64,000 nucleotides of DNA from Pseudomonas eucalypticola (GCF_013374995.1 NZ_CP056030.1:62001-126000); one strand, 5' to 3'. Shown: positions 47,441 through 62,407, counted from the stretch's first letter. Made by a program: numbers and translations. The notes: generated by a model not told the origin, from the sequence alone.

Positions 47441-47762
47441 GGTTGACATCCTTCCGCTTGTGGCGGGCTTGGCTAGTTGGTTTCTACTGGTGCCAATGAT
47501 CCTCCTGGGCAGTCAATATTTGCAGGCACAGTTCATTTGTATTGTGAGGGTTCAGTTAACTGTTTAGCGCCACTGTTTGACCGAAAATGAGGCCAACTGT
47601 ATTGGTCGGCACCTGAATGGTGCATTTTTGATCAATTTGAGAGTTTCGGGGGGGGCGAAGGCGGGATTTTTACCGGTACAGCAGTACAGATTCAGATGGA
47701 ATCTTTGAACAGTCTGGCAACTGATGCGGTGAAATCCTGCACCAGCTGCCGACTGCCATGTT
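47441..47762. other. 322-base gap upstream of the DUF1127 gene
   Basis: No gene is seen. It contains CTGTACTGCTGTACCGGT read on the reverse strand (47674-47691), an imperfect CTGTATTGGT (47597-47606), and a run of eight G at 47650-47657. It should contain the DUF1127 promoter and a regulator site, and also the 3' end region of the CoA-transferase transcript. Confidence 0.4.
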
Positions 47763-49256
47763 TTACACCGCCAGCATGCGCCCGGTTTCTTCCAGGTTGC
47801 TGTGCCATTGCAGGGCACCGCGCAGGATGTGCGGGGTATGGCCACCACGGGCACAGGCCGCTTCGAAGTATTCGTTCAGCGCAGCGCGGTAGCTTGGGTG
47901 CACACAGTTGTCGATGATCGCACGGGCACGCTCGCGCGGCGCCAGGCCACGCAGGTCGGCCAGGCCGATTTCGGTGACCAGGATATCCACATCGTGCTCG
48001 GTGTGGTCCACATGGCTAACCATGGGCACGACGCTGGAAATGGCGCCGCCCTTGGCGATGGATTTGGTCACGAAGATCGCCAGGTGCGCGTTGCGAGCGA
48101 AATCACCGGAGCCGCCGATGCCGTTCATCATCTTCGTGCCGCACACATGGGTGGAGTTGACGTTGCCGTACAGGTCGAACTCCAGTGCGGTGTTGATGCC
48201 GATGATGCCCAGGCGACGAATCACTTCCGGGTGGTTGGAAATTTCCTGCGGACGCAGTACCAGGCGCGACTTGTAGCGGTTGAAGTCGCTGAACACTTCG
48301 GCGTGCTTCTTCGCCGACAGGGTCATGGAGCTGCCCGAGGCGAATTCCAGCTTGCCAGCGTCGAACAAGTCGAAGGTCGAGTCCTGGAGTACTTCGGAGT
48401 ACATGGTCAGGTTCTCGAACGGCGAATCTACCAGGCCGCACATCACGGCGTTGGCAATGGTGCCGATACCCGCTTGCAGCGGCATCAGGCTGTTGGTCAG
48501 CCGGCCTTCGGCCACTTCGTTCTTGAAGAAGTCCACCAGGTGGTCGGCGATGGCCTGGGTGTCTGCATCCGGCGGCAGCACGGTGGAAGGCGAATCCGGC
48601 TGGTTGCTGATCACGATGCCGACGATCTTGGCGGGGTCGATCTTCACTGCGCCGCTGCCGATACGCGTGTCAGACTTGAGCACGGGAATAGGCAGCCGCG
48701 TCGGCCGGTAGCTGGGGATGTAGACGTCGTGCAGGCCTTCGAGCTCCAGAGGCTGCGACAGGTTGATCTCGACGATCACTTCCTTGGCCAGAATGGCGAA
48801 GCTGGCGGAGTTGCCCACGGAGGTGCTGAGTACCAGATGGCCTTCCTCTGTAATGGCCACGCATTCGATCACGGCCAGGTCCACCGGCTTGATCTGGCGG
48901 TTGCGCAACTGCTCGACCGTGTCGGACAGGTGCTGGTCGATGAACATCACCTTGCCGTCGTTGATGGCCTTGCGCAGGGTGCTGTCGACCTGGAACGGCA
49001 TGCGCCGCGCGAGTACGCCGGCTTCGGTCAGTTGCTTGTCCAGGTCGTTGCCCAGGCTGGCGCCGGTCATCAGGGTGATCTGCAGGGGCGTCTGCTTGGC
49101 GCGTTCGGCCAATGCATGGGGAACGGCTTTGGCTTCGCCGGCGCGGGTGAAGCCGCTCATGCCGACGGTCATGCCATCCTTGATCAGGCCAGCGGCATCA
49201 GCCGCACTCATCACCTTGCTCTGCAAGGCGTCCAAGCGGATACGGTCACGGTACAT
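47763..49256 (-). CDS. acetyl-CoA hydrolase/succinyl-CoA:acetate CoA-transferase
   Basis: Class I CoA-transferase of the AarC/ScpC type, 497 residues, which exchanges CoA between acetate and acyl-CoA. Family motifs include TVGMSGFTRAGEAKAVPHAL near the start, QAGIGTIANAVMCGL (about 261-275), and GTKMMNGIGGSGDFARNAHL (CoA-binding loop, about 372-391). The SEVLQDS segment with Glu288 matches the expected position of the catalytic glutamate (inferred by length). It probably helps detoxify acyl-CoA or assimilate acetate. A 12-base imperfect palindrome (ACGAC-TTAG-GTCGT, 49319-49332) lies upstream. Confidence 0.9.
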   Translation of the reverse strand: MYRDRIRLDALQSKVMSAADAAGLIKDGMTVGMSGFTRAGEAKAVPHALAERAKQTPLQITLMTGASLGNDLDKQLTEAGVLARRMPFQVDSTLRKAINDGKVMFIDQHLSDTVEQLRNRQIKPVDLAVIECVAITEEGHLVLSTSVGNSASFAILAKEVIVEINLSQPLELEGLHDVYIPSYRPTRLPIPVLKSDTRIGSGAVKIDPAKIVGIVISNQPDSPSTVLPPDADTQAIADHLVDFFKNEVAEGRLTNSLMPLQAGIGTIANAVMCGLVDSPFENLTMYSEVLQDSTFDLFDAGKLEFASGSSMTLSAKKHAEVFSDFNRYKSRLVLRPQEISNHPEVIRRLGIIGINTALEFDLYGNVNSTHVCGTKMMNGIGGSGDFARNAHLAIFVTKSIAKGGAISSVVPMVSHVDHTEHDVDILVTEIGLADLRGLAPRERARAIIDNCVHPSYRAALNEYFEAACARGGHTPHILRGALQWHSNLEETGRMLAV

Positions 49257-49406
49257 GTGTTGTTATCTCAGGTAACGAAGGCTGTGCGCAGTCTAGTGAT
49301 TTCAGGAAAATTCGTCCCACGACTTAGGTCGTAAGCCTTTGCCTTGGGCGATGTATGGGCGTGCCTTGGAGTTTGTGGCACTGGGCCTGTACTGGCAGGT
49401 CACCAA

Positions 49407-49440
49407 TAAAAAACCCCAGCCTAATCAGCGCCGGGGTTTT
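49407..49440 (-). terminator. intrinsic terminator of the pnt operon
   Basis: On the reverse strand AAAACCCCGG and CTGGGGTTTT form the stem, followed by TTTATT. It sits 24 bases after the pntB stop. Confidence 0.8.
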
Positions 49441-49463
49441 GGGTATTGCGGTGGATCAAGCCG

Positions 49464-50900
49464 TCATTCGACAGCCTTGACCATGTCTTCGATGACTTTC
49501 TTGGCGTCGCCGAAGACCATCATGGTCTTGTCCAGGTAGAACAGTTCGTTGTCCAGGCCGGCGTAGCCGCTGGCCATCGAGCGCTTGTTGACGATGATGG
49601 TCTTGGCCTTGAAGGCTTCCAGGATCGGCATGCCGGCGATCGGCGACTTGGGGTCGTTCTTGGCGGCCGGGTTGACCACGTCGTTGGCACCCAGCACCAG
49701 CACCACGTCGGCCTGGCCGAACTCGGAGTTGATGTCGTCCATCTCGAACACCTGGTCGTACGGCACTTCGGCTTCAGCCAGCAACACGTTCATGTGGCCA
49801 GGCATGCGACCGGCAACCGGGTGGATCGCGTACTTCACGGTCACGCCGTTATGGGTCAGCTTCTCGGTCAGCTCTTTCAACGCGTGCTGGGCACGTGCCA
49901 CTGCCAGACCGTAACCGGGAACGATGATCACGGTATCGGCGTTGGTCAGCAGGAAGGTAGCGTCGTCAGCCGAACCGGATTTCACCGGGCGAGCCTCCTT
50001 GGTGCCGGCAGGGCCGCCCACGTCGGTCGCGCCGCCAAAGCCGCCGCCGATCACGTTGAAGAACGAACGGTTCATGGCCTTGCACATGATGTACGACAGG
50101 ATCGCACCTGACGAACCCACCAGCGAGCCGGCGACGATCAGCATCGAGTTGTTCAGCGAGAAGCCGATACCCGCCGCTGCCCAGCCCGAGTAGCTGTTGA
50201 GCATCGACACCACCACCGGCATATCGGCGCCGCCGATCGGGATGATGATCAGCACGCCCATCACGAACGCCAGGGCCAGCATCAGCGCGAAGGCCCCGTA
50301 GTTGCCGGTGAACATGAAGGTCAGGCCCAGGGCCAGTGTCGCCAGGCCCAATACCAGGTTCAGCTTGTGCTGGCCGGCGAACACCACCGGGGCACCCTGG
50401 AACAGGCGGAACTTGTACTTGCCCGACAGCTTGCCGAAAGCAATCACAGACCCGGAGAAGGTGATGGCACCGATGGCCGCGCCGAGGAACAGCTCCAGGC
50501 GGTTACCGGAAGGAATGGCGTCGCCCAGGGCCGGGACGATACCCAGCGACTGTGGCTCGACCACCGCGGCAATGGCGATGAACACCGCGGCCAGGCCGAT
50601 CATGCTGTGCATGAAGGCGACCAGCTCAGGCATCTTGGTCATTTCCACGCGCTTGGCCATGATGGAGCCGGCAGTGCCGCCCACCAGCAGGCCGACGATT
50701 ACGTAGGCGATGCCGCCGGTGGCCAGTTCTGCGCCCAACTTGTAGATCAGGCCCACGGTGGTCAGCACGGCCAGGGTCATGCCCAGCATGCCGAACAGGT
50801 TGCCGCGACGCGACGTGGTCGGGTGCGACAAGCCCTTGAGTGCCTGGATGAAGCAGATCGAGGCAACGAGGTACAGAAGAGTGACGAGGTTCATGCTCAT
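49464..50900 (-). CDS. pntB: NAD(P) transhydrogenase subunit beta
   Basis: Proton-translocating transhydrogenase beta subunit, 478 residues: about eight helices (dII) and the C-terminal NADP-binding domain dIII with GYGLAVARAQHALKEL and VKYAIHPVAGRMPGHMNVLL. It reduces NADP with NADH using the proton motive force. It follows the alpha subunit part 2 gene by one base. Confidence 0.95.
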   Translation of the reverse strand: MSMNLVTLLYLVASICFIQALKGLSHPTTSRRGNLFGMLGMTLAVLTTVGLIYKLGAELATGGIAYVIVGLLVGGTAGSIMAKRVEMTKMPELVAFMHSMIGLAAVFIAIAAVVEPQSLGIVPALGDAIPSGNRLELFLGAAIGAITFSGSVIAFGKLSGKYKFRLFQGAPVVFAGQHKLNLVLGLATLALGLTFMFTGNYGAFALMLALAFVMGVLIIIPIGGADMPVVVSMLNSYSGWAAAGIGFSLNNSMLIVAGSLVGSSGAILSYIMCKAMNRSFFNVIGGGFGGATDVGGPAGTKEARPVKSGSADDATFLLTNADTVIIVPGYGLAVARAQHALKELTEKLTHNGVTVKYAIHPVAGRMPGHMNVLLAEAEVPYDQVFEMDDINSEFGQADVVLVLGANDVVNPAAKNDPKSPIAGMPILEAFKAKTIIVNKRSMASGYAGLDNELFYLDKTMMVFGDAKKVIEDMVKAVE

Positions 50901-50901
50901 G

Positions 50902-51225
50902 TTACTTTTTCACCTCGGCGGACGCTTTCGGCGCCTTCTTCTTGAACATTTCCAGCATGCGGCGCGTCACCAGGAAGCCACCGAATACGTTCACGGCTGC
51001 CAGGGCCACGGCCAGGGTGCCCATGATCTTGCCCAGTGGGGTCACGGTCAGGGCGGCGGCCAGCATGGCGCCGACGATGACGATGGCGGAAATGGCGTTG
51101 GTCACGGCCATCAGCGGGGTGTGCAGCGCGGGTGTCACGTTCCAGACCACGTGGTAGCCGACGTAGATCGCCAGCACGAAGATGATCAGGTTGTAGACGC
51201 CGTGGGAGATCAGCATGTCTTCCAT
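50902..51225 (-). CDS. pntAB: NAD(P) transhydrogenase subunit alpha, part 2
   Basis: The membrane part of the alpha subunit as a separate 107-residue protein with three or four helices ([38 protein letters not shown]). The split alpha subunit is normal in Pseudomonas and Rhodospirillum. The start at 51225 ([12 protein letters not shown]) is 11 bases after the part 1 stop; a longer upstream frame overlaps part 1. Confidence 0.93.
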   Translation of the reverse strand: MEDMLISHGVYNLIIFVLAIYVGYHVVWNVTPALHTPLMAVTNAISAIVIVGAMLAAALTVTPLGKIMGTLAVALAAVNVFGGFLVTRRMLEMFKKKAPKASAEVKK

Positions 51226-51236
51226 TGTTTTTATCC

Positions 51237-52358
<1,122 letters not shown>

Positions 52359-52763
52359 GTCAAATCTCCTGCTTGATCTTATTGAGTTAACCAGCGCACT
52401 TCGGATGGCACTGCTGGGGCGGCCGATCAGCACGATCCCGCCTGAATTCGGGCGGGGCGCGGCATTTTGCAGGCGTTATCGCAGCCCTTCAACCAGTTAT
52501 GAAAGGTGACGGACGAAACACTACAAGTCACCCTGTGACCGTTTGCCGCAACGTGGCTGCCGCAGCCCCGGTAGATCGGGCTTTCCAGCTATTTCGTAAG
52601 GTTTTAATATTTTTTTACATCACTTCCCAGAATGACTGTCGAAAGCCGATAAATACGGCTGTAGCCCATGTAAAACGGGGTGTTCAGCAAATTTTACATC
52701 GCACCATTACAGTCTTCGTGGAAACGACATTTCCTTATATCTGTAGGTTTACGATAAAACTCA
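52359..52763. other. 405-base gap between pntAA and gcdR
   Basis: Both flanking genes are on the reverse strand, so this is the pnt upstream region and the gcdR downstream region. It contains GGTGAC-N17-GTCACC (52504-52532), a CCCGCC/GGCGGG hairpin near 52438, and an AT-rich tract at about 52600-52760 that departs from the local base composition. A 90-codon forward frame here lacks any family signal. Confidence 0.4.
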
Positions 52764-53690
52764 CTACATAGTTAATTCCGGAGAATTTCCTTCGTGATCA
52801 GCTACATAGGAAAGCGCCTCGACCAATAACCAGTCACGAAAGGCCTTGAGCGATGCCGATTCGGCCTTTCGCTCAGGAATCATCAAGTGGTACGCCTTGT
52901 GGCTGGCGAGGGCGTGGGGATTGGCGATGACCAGCCTGCCCTCCTCCAACTCCCGCTGAATCAGGAATGGGGGAATAAGGGCGATGCCCATCTCGTGCAT
53001 GGCGGCCTGCGAAAGCATGGAGAATAGTTCATAGCGCGGGCCTGTCATGTCGCGGCTGATGTTCAAACCCAGGCTGTCGAACCACTGGCGCCAGGCGTAG
53101 GGCCGGGTGGTCTGTTGCAACAAGGGCAGCCGGGCGATCTGCGCGGCCTCCAGGCAGCTATCGCCTTCCAGCAGCGCGGGGCTGCATACCGGCACCGGGT
53201 TCTCACCCATCAGGCGGTGGGCCTGGGTGCCGGGCCAATCGGCGTCGCCGAAATAAATGGCAGCGTCGAAAGTGGTATCGGCGAACAGAAACGGTCGGGT
53301 TCGGTTGGTCAGGTTTACCGTGACCTGCGGATGGCGGTGCTGGAAGTCTTTGAGGCGCGGCAGCAACCATTGGGTGCCGAAGGTGGGCACCACGGCCAAC
53401 TCGATGACATTTGTACCCTGATGACCCATTACCGACAAAGTGTCGCGTTCCACCGCATCCAGTTGCGCCGCTACACGACGGCTATAGGAGAGGCCGGCTT
53501 CCGTGAGCTTCACTCCGCGCCGAGAGCGTTGGAACAGTTCGACGTTGAGAAAAGCTTCCAGGCTGCCGATCTGTCGGCACACGGCCCCCTGGGTCAGGGA
53601 CAATTCATGGCCGGCCTTGGTGAAGCTCTCGTGGCGGGCAGCGGCTTCGAAGCACACTAATGCGGTGGTACTGGGGATCTTGCGGCGCAT
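52764..53690 (-). CDS. gcdR: LysR-family regulator of glutarate catabolism
   Basis: A 308-residue LysR-type regulator with a winged helix at about 1-62 (ALVCFEAAARHESFTKAGHELSLTQGAVCRQI, split in two here) and a substrate-binding domain. It is divergent from gcdH/gcdG with a 154-base gap, the usual layout of LysR regulators and their targets; glutarate or a glutaryl derivative is the likely effector by context. I chose MRRKIPSTTA as start, nine bases after GAGG, over a GTG five codons earlier. Confidence 0.9.
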   Translation of the reverse strand: MRRKIPSTTALVCFEAAARHESFTKAGHELSLTQGAVCRQIGSLEAFLNVELFQRSRRGVKLTEAGLSYSRRVAAQLDAVERDTLSVMGHQGTNVIELAVVPTFGTQWLLPRLKDFQHRHPQVTVNLTNRTRPFLFADTTFDAAIYFGDADWPGTQAHRLMGENPVPVCSPALLEGDSCLEAAQIARLPLLQQTTRPYAWRQWFDSLGLNISRDMTGPRYELFSMLSQAAMHEMGIALIPPFLIQRELEEGRLVIANPHALASHKAYHLMIPERKAESASLKAFRDWLLVEALSYVADHEGNSPELTM

Positions 53691-53844
53691 GTACGGCAAC
53701 CTCACTGATGGAGGCGCTTATTGGGCTTTTTTCGCCTCTCGGAGTGAGAAACTAGCACAACAGCGTGCGAAATCCTCGGTTGTCCCCTGCCCTCGCGGCG
53801 CCTAGGCTCACTACACATCTATTGACCTGTCATGAGGAACCGCC

Positions 53845-55026
53845 ATGGGCGCCAAGGCCAGCTTCAACTGGATCGACCCCCTGCTGCTCGACCAGCAACT
53901 CACCGAAGAGGAGCGGATGGTGCGCGACAGCGCCTATCAGTTCGCCCAAGGCAAATTGGCGCCACGGGTACTTGAGGCGTTTCGTCATGAAAAGACCGAC
54001 CCGGCCATCTTCCGTGAAATGGGTGAGGTAGGCCTTCTGGGCGCGACCATTCCCGAGCAGTACGGTGGCAGTGGGCTGAACTATGTGTGTTATGGCCTCA
54101 TTGCTCGCGAGGTGGAGCGTATCGACTCCGGTTACCGCTCGATGATGAGTGTGCAGAGCTCGCTGGTCATGGTGCCCATCAACGAGTTCGGCACCCCGGC
54201 TCAGAAAGAAAAGTACCTGCCCAAGCTGGCCAGCGGCGAATGGATCGGCTGCTTTGGCCTTACCGAGCCCAACCACGGTTCCGACCCGGGCGCCATGATC
54301 ACCCGCGCCCGCTCCGTGGAGGGCGGCTACCGCCTGACCGGTAGCAAGATGTGGATCACCAACAGCCCCATCGCCGATGTGTTCGTGGTGTGGGCCAAGG
54401 ACGACGCCGGCGATATCCGTGGCTTTGTGCTGGAGAAAGGCTGGCAAGGCCTGAGCGCACCGGCCATTCACGGCAAGGTCGGCCTGCGTGCCTCCATTAC
54501 CGGCGAGATCGTGATGGACAACGTGTTCGTGCCCGAAGAAAACATCTTCCCGGACGTGCGCGGCCTCAAGGGCCCATTCACCTGCCTCAACTCGGCCCGC
54601 TATGGCATTTCCTGGGGCGCCCTGGGGGCCGCCGAGTTCTGCTGGCACACGGCACGCCAGTACACCCTCGACCGCCAGCAGTTTGGGCGGCCCCTGGCGG
54701 CCAACCAGCTGATCCAGAAAAAGCTAGCCGACATGCAGACCGAAATCACTCTTGCCCTGCAGGGTTGCCTGCGTCTGGGCCGCATGAAGGATGAAGGCAC
54801 CGCTGCCGTGGAAATCACCTCGATCATGAAGCGCAACTCCTGTGGCAAGTCCCTGGACATCGCGCGCATGGCCCGCGACATGATGGGCGGCAACGGTATC
54901 TCGGACGAGTTCGGCGTGGCGCGCCATCTGGTCAACCTCGAGGTGGTGAACACCTATGAAGGTACCCACGACGTGCACGCGCTGATCCTGGGTCGTGCGC
55001 AGACCGGCATCCAGGCTTTCTATTAA
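53845..55026 (+). CDS. gcdH: glutaryl-CoA dehydrogenase
   Basis: Flavin enzyme that oxidises and decarboxylates glutaryl-CoA to crotonyl-CoA at the end of lysine and glutarate breakdown. The 393-residue acyl-CoA dehydrogenase has [14 protein letters not shown] (FAD/substrate loop, about 133-146), the [13 protein letters not shown] segment, and catalytic Glu372 in [11 protein letters not shown]. The neighbours gcdG and gcdR support the assignment. Confidence 0.94.
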   Translation: MGAKASFNWIDPLLLDQQLTEEERMVRDSAYQFAQGKLAPRVLEAFRHEKTDPAIFREMGEVGLLGATIPEQYGGSGLNYVCYGLIAREVERIDSGYRSMMSVQSSLVMVPINEFGTPAQKEKYLPKLASGEWIGCFGLTEPNHGSDPGAMITRARSVEGGYRLTGSKMWITNSPIADVFVVWAKDDAGDIRGFVLEKGWQGLSAPAIHGKVGLRASITGEIVMDNVFVPEENIFPDVRGLKGPFTCLNSARYGISWGALGAAEFCWHTARQYTLDRQQFGRPLAANQLIQKKLADMQTEITLALQGCLRLGRMKDEGTAAVEITSIMKRNSCGKSLDIARMARDMMGGNGISDEFGVARHLVNLEVVNTYEGTHDVHALILGRAQTGIQAFY

Positions 55027-55042
55027 TAGAAGGAGCCGGGCC

Positions 55043-56263
55043 ATGGGTGCGTTGTCTCATCTGCGGGTGCTGGATCTGTCGCGGGTACTGGCCGGCCCCT
55101 GGGCGGGGCAGATACTTGCCGACCTCGGCGCCGAGGTCATTAAAGTGGAGCGCCCGGGCAACGGTGACGACACCCGGGCCTGGGGGCCGCCCTTCCTCAG
55201 GAATGCGGAAGGCGAGAACACCAGCGAGGCGGCCTATTACCTGTCGGCCAACCGCAACAAGCAATCGGTGACCATCGACTTCACTCAACCCGAGGGCCAG
55301 CGCCTGGTGCGCGAGCTGGCGGCGAAGTCCGATATCGTCATAGAGAACTTCAAGGTCGGTGGCCTGGCGGCCTATGGTCTGGATTACGCTGCCCTCAAGG
55401 CGGTTAACCCCGAGCTGATCTATTGCTCCATCACCGGCTTCGGCCAGACCGGGCCCTACGCCAAGCGCGCGGGCTATGACTTCATGATTCAGGGGCTGGG
55501 CGGCCTCATGAGCCTAACCGGCCGCCCGGAAGGCGAAGAAGGCGCAGGCCCGGTAAAAGTGGGCGTGGCACTGACCGACATTCTCACCGGCCTTTATTCC
55601 AGCGTGGCGATCCTGGCCGCCCTCGCCCACCGCGACCAGCACGGCGGTGGCCAGCATATCGACATGGCGCTGTTGGATGTGCAGGTTGCCTGCCTGGCCA
55701 ACCAGGCCATGAACTACCTCACCACCGGCGTGGCACCGAAACGGCTCGGCAATGCGCACCCTAATATAGTGCCGTACCAGGACTTCCCGACTGCTGATGG
55801 TGACTTCATCCTCACCGTGGGCAACGACAGCCAGTTCCGCAAGTTCGCCGAGGTGGCAGGTCAGCCGCAATGGGCGGACGACCCACGCTTCCTCACCAAT
55901 AAACTGCGGGTGGCCCACCGTGCGGAACTGATCCCGTTGATACGTCAGGTGACGGTGTTCAAGACAACAGCCCAATGGGTATTGGCGCTGGAACGTGCCG
56001 GAGTGCCGTGCGGGCCTATCAACGACCTTTCCCAGGTGTTCGCTGACCCGCAGGTGCAGGCAAGGGGCCTGGCGGTGGCAATGCCCCACGGGTTGGCGGG
56101 GTTGGTACCGCAAGTGGCCTCGCCTATTCGGCTATCGGAGACCCCGGTGGAGTACCGGCGTGCGCCGCCGATGTTGGGGGAGCATACGGGGGAGGTGTTG
56201 ATGCGGGTGCTAGGGGTGGGGGAGGAGGCTTTCGAGAGGCTGAGAAAGGATGGGGTGGTTTGA
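55043..56263 (+). CDS. gcdG: CaiB/BaiF CoA-transferase (succinyl-CoA:glutarate type)
   Basis: Class III CoA-transferase, 406 residues, that should activate glutarate to glutaryl-CoA for GcdH. The family start LRVLDLSRVLAGPWAGQIL, the CoA-binding region ENFKVGG, and catalytic Asp179 in GVALTDI are visible. The ATG at 55043 has AAGGAG eight bases upstream; it follows gcdH by 16 bases, one operon. A GC-rich hairpin follows. Confidence 0.92.
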   Translation: MGALSHLRVLDLSRVLAGPWAGQILADLGAEVIKVERPGNGDDTRAWGPPFLRNAEGENTSEAAYYLSANRNKQSVTIDFTQPEGQRLVRELAAKSDIVIENFKVGGLAAYGLDYAALKAVNPELIYCSITGFGQTGPYAKRAGYDFMIQGLGGLMSLTGRPEGEEGAGPVKVGVALTDILTGLYSSVAILAALAHRDQHGGGQHIDMALLDVQVACLANQAMNYLTTGVAPKRLGNAHPNIVPYQDFPTADGDFILTVGNDSQFRKFAEVAGQPQWADDPRFLTNKLRVAHRAELIPLIRQVTVFKTTAQWVLALERAGVPCGPINDLSQVFADPQVQARGLAVAMPHGLAGLVPQVASPIRLSETPVEYRRAPPMLGEHTGEVLMRVLGVGEEAFERLRKDGVV

Positions 56264-56287
56264 TGAGGGATGTAGATGGCAGGCACC

Positions 56288-56313
56288 TGCCGGCCTTTAT
56301 AAGGTGGCCGGCA
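56288..56313 (+). terminator. hairpin after gcdG
   Basis: TGCCGGCC and GGCCGGCA form perfect 8-base arms around TTTATAAGGT, 25 bases after the stop. No T run follows, so termination may be Rho assisted. Confidence 0.55.
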
Positions 56314-56355
56314 AGGAAGCTTTTGACTTAAAAGACAATTTCCCGAAATTAACCC

Positions 56356-56383
56356 TTGACGGCCCCGCAGATCTCTCTATAAT
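56356..56383 (+). promoter_or_regulatory. rrn promoter P1
   Basis: TTGACG, 16-base spacer, TATAAT. The -10 is followed by TCGCCCC, a GC-rich discriminator typical of stringently controlled rRNA promoters. Confidence 0.85.
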
Positions 56384-56498
56384 TCGCCCCACTTCCGGCG
56401 CAGACCAAACGGAAAACTCCTTGATAATCAAGTAGTTAACCAAAGTAGCCCGCTCCGAAAGGTTTCGATTTTGATGTCGAAAGCGGTGAAAAAGGCAG

Positions 56499-56526
56499 TT
56501 GACAGCGACTCAAATCGCTGTAGAAT
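56499..56526 (+). promoter_or_regulatory. rrn promoter P2
   Basis: TTGACA, 16-base spacer, TAGAAT, followed by TCGCCTCC. Confidence 0.85.
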
Positions 56527-56608
56527 TCGCCTCCCGCTAACGAGAGATCGAAGCGAGTCAAGTGGTTGAAGTTGTTAGAGATTCTCTGAAAAACTTCAAA
56601 ATAAACGC

Positions 56609-56636
56609 TTGACAGACTCTGAGGAAAGCGTAGAAT
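56609..56636 (+). promoter_or_regulatory. rrn promoter P3
   Basis: TTGACA, 16-base spacer, TAGAAT, followed by GCGCGCC. All three rrn promoters use the same 16-base spacing. Confidence 0.85.
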
Positions 56637-56671
56637 GCGCGCCTCGGTTGAGACGAAAGAATCAACCAACC

Positions 56672-56706
56672 GCTCTTTAACAACTGAATCAAGCAATTCG
56701 TGTGGG
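56672..56706 (+). promoter_or_regulatory. boxA antitermination site and 16S processing-stem 5' arm
   Basis: GCTCTTTAACA at 56672-56682 is the boxA element. Bases 56685-56706 are exactly complementary over 22 bases to 58400-58421 beyond the 16S gene, forming the RNase III processing stem. Confidence 0.8.
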
Positions 56707-56834
56707 TGCTTGTGACTCAGACTGATAGTCAAAAAGATTATCAGCATCATAAGTTGCTCCACGAGAAATCATGGTTTAACCAACGATTGCTGAGTCAAGT
56801 TTATAGGGTTTTCTCAAAACCCGATTGCAGTATT

Positions 56835-58371
<1,537 letters not shown>

Positions 58372-58494
58372 ATCGACGACATCAGCTGTATCATGAGCTC
58401 CCACACGAATTGCTTGATTCATTGAAGAAGACGATAGAAGCAGCTTTAAGCTCCAAGCTGATAGCTGATCTGGCTAACAGTTACGCTCGAAATT
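58372..58494 (+). other. 16S-tRNA spacer with processing-stem 3' arm
   Basis: Transcribed spacer. Bases 58400-58421 pair perfectly with 56685-56706 in the 16S leader. A further repeat (AGCTTTAAGCT) near 58442 may form a small hairpin. Confidence 0.7.
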
Positions 58495-58571
<77 letters not shown>

Positions 58572-58581
58572 ATTTTGTTAT

Positions 58582-58657
58582 GGGGCCATAGCTCAGCTGG
58601 GAGAGCGCCTGCCTTGCACGCAGGAGGTCAGCGGTTCGATCCCGCTTGGCTCCACCA
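58582..58657 (+). tRNA. tRNA-Ala (TGC)
   Basis: A 76-nt tRNA with encoded CCA, anticodon TGC at 58615-58617 and acceptor stem GGGGCCA/TGGCTCC (one G-U). It follows tRNA-Ile by 10 bases. Confidence 0.97.
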
Positions 58658-58876
58658 TAAACTGCTTCCAAAGCTTAGAAATGAATATTCGTGTCGAATA
58701 TTGATTTCTGAACTTTATCAGAATCGTTCTTTAAAAATTTGGGTATGTGATAGAAAGATAGACTGGATGGCACTTTCACTGGTGTTTATTCAGGCTAAGG
58801 TAAAATTTGTGATTCGAATTGCAAATTTTCGGCGAATGTCGTCTTCACAGTATAACCAGATTGCTTGGGGTTATAT
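58658..58876 (+). other. tRNA-23S spacer with second boxA and 23S processing-stem 5' arm
   Basis: Contains a second boxA-like CGTTCTTTAAAAA (58725-58737). Bases about 58740-58880 pair with the 23S trailer: GGGTATGTGA with TCACATACCC at its outer end, GCAAATTTTCGGCGAATG with the corresponding trailer segment, and GATTGCTTGGG at the inner end. Confidence 0.7.
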
Positions 58877-61768
<2,892 letters not shown>

Positions 61769-61909
61769 TATAACACCCAAGCAATTTGCGTCGAATGACC
61801 AGATTGCGGTGTTGTGAAGATGACATGCACCGAAAGTTTGCAGTTCACAAATACTGTCACATACCCGATTCGCTGGAATGCCTCCCAAAGGGCATCCTGG
61901 CTACAGAAT
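61769..61909 (+). other. 23S-5S spacer
   Basis: Transcribed spacer carrying the 3' arm of the 23S processing stem (ATAACACCCAAGCAATTTGC onward to CACATACCC near 61867). Confidence 0.7.
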
Positions 61910-62029
61910 TTCTTGACGACCATAGAGCATTGGAACCACCTGATCCCATCCCGAACTCAGCAGTGAAACGATGCATCGCCGATGGTAGTGTGGGGTTTCC
62001 CCATGTGAGAGTAGGTCATCGTCAAGATT
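61910..62029 (+). rRNA. rrf: 5S ribosomal RNA, copy 1
   Basis: A 120-nt 5S rRNA. The ends TTCTTGACGA and TCGTCAAGATT pair, and the internal CCACCTGATCCCATCCCGAA loop is conserved. It is followed by its own terminator and by a second, identical gene. Confidence 0.95.
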
Positions 62030-62037
62030 AAATTCCG

Positions 62038-62077
62038 AAACCCCCAGTTGCTAAAGCAGCTGGGGGTTTTGTCTTTT
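62038..62077 (+). terminator. terminator after 5S copy 1
   Basis: AAACCCCCAGTTGCT and AGCAGCTGGGGGTTT pair (one G-U), followed by TGTCTTTT. If efficient, it would reduce 5S copy 2. Confidence 0.85.
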
Positions 62078-62136
62078 AGTAGAAGCTCCTACATTTTTGG
62101 CTGGCACGTCCCTGGCGACGGACCGGCACACAGAGT

Positions 62137-62256
62137 TTCTTGACGACCATAGAGCATTGGAACCACCTGATCCCATCCCGAACTCAGCAGTGAAACGATG
62201 CATCGCCGATGGTAGTGTGGGGTTTCCCCATGTGAGAGTAGGTCATCGTCAAGATT
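62137..62256 (+). rRNA. rrf: 5S ribosomal RNA, copy 2
   Basis: Identical over the 120-nt gene to copy 1, 107 bases further on. The repeat extends through the terminator, so the unit of duplication is about 170 bases. Confidence 0.94.
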
Positions 62257-62264
62257 GAATTCCG

Positions 62265-62303
62265 AAACCCCCAGCTGCTACGCAGCTGGGGGTTTTGTCT
62301 TTT
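62265..62303 (+). terminator. terminator after 5S copy 2
   Basis: AAACCCCCAGCTGC and GCAGCTGGGGGTTT form a perfect stem around TAC, followed by TGTCTTTT; it ends the rrn operon. Confidence 0.88.
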
Positions 62304-62407
62304 AAGCGTCCGCCAAACCGAGGCGGTAGCCATAACGCCAGCTTTTGTAGCAGCGGACCTGGCCGCGTCCAGGACGACGCGCACCGTCAGGCACACGGCA
62401 CACCGAC

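Noticed and set aside
52499..52771. 90-codon forward frame between pntAA and gcdR
   Set aside because: It lies in AT-rich intergenic DNA, is opposite to both neighbours, and shows no domain or codon bias typical of the region.
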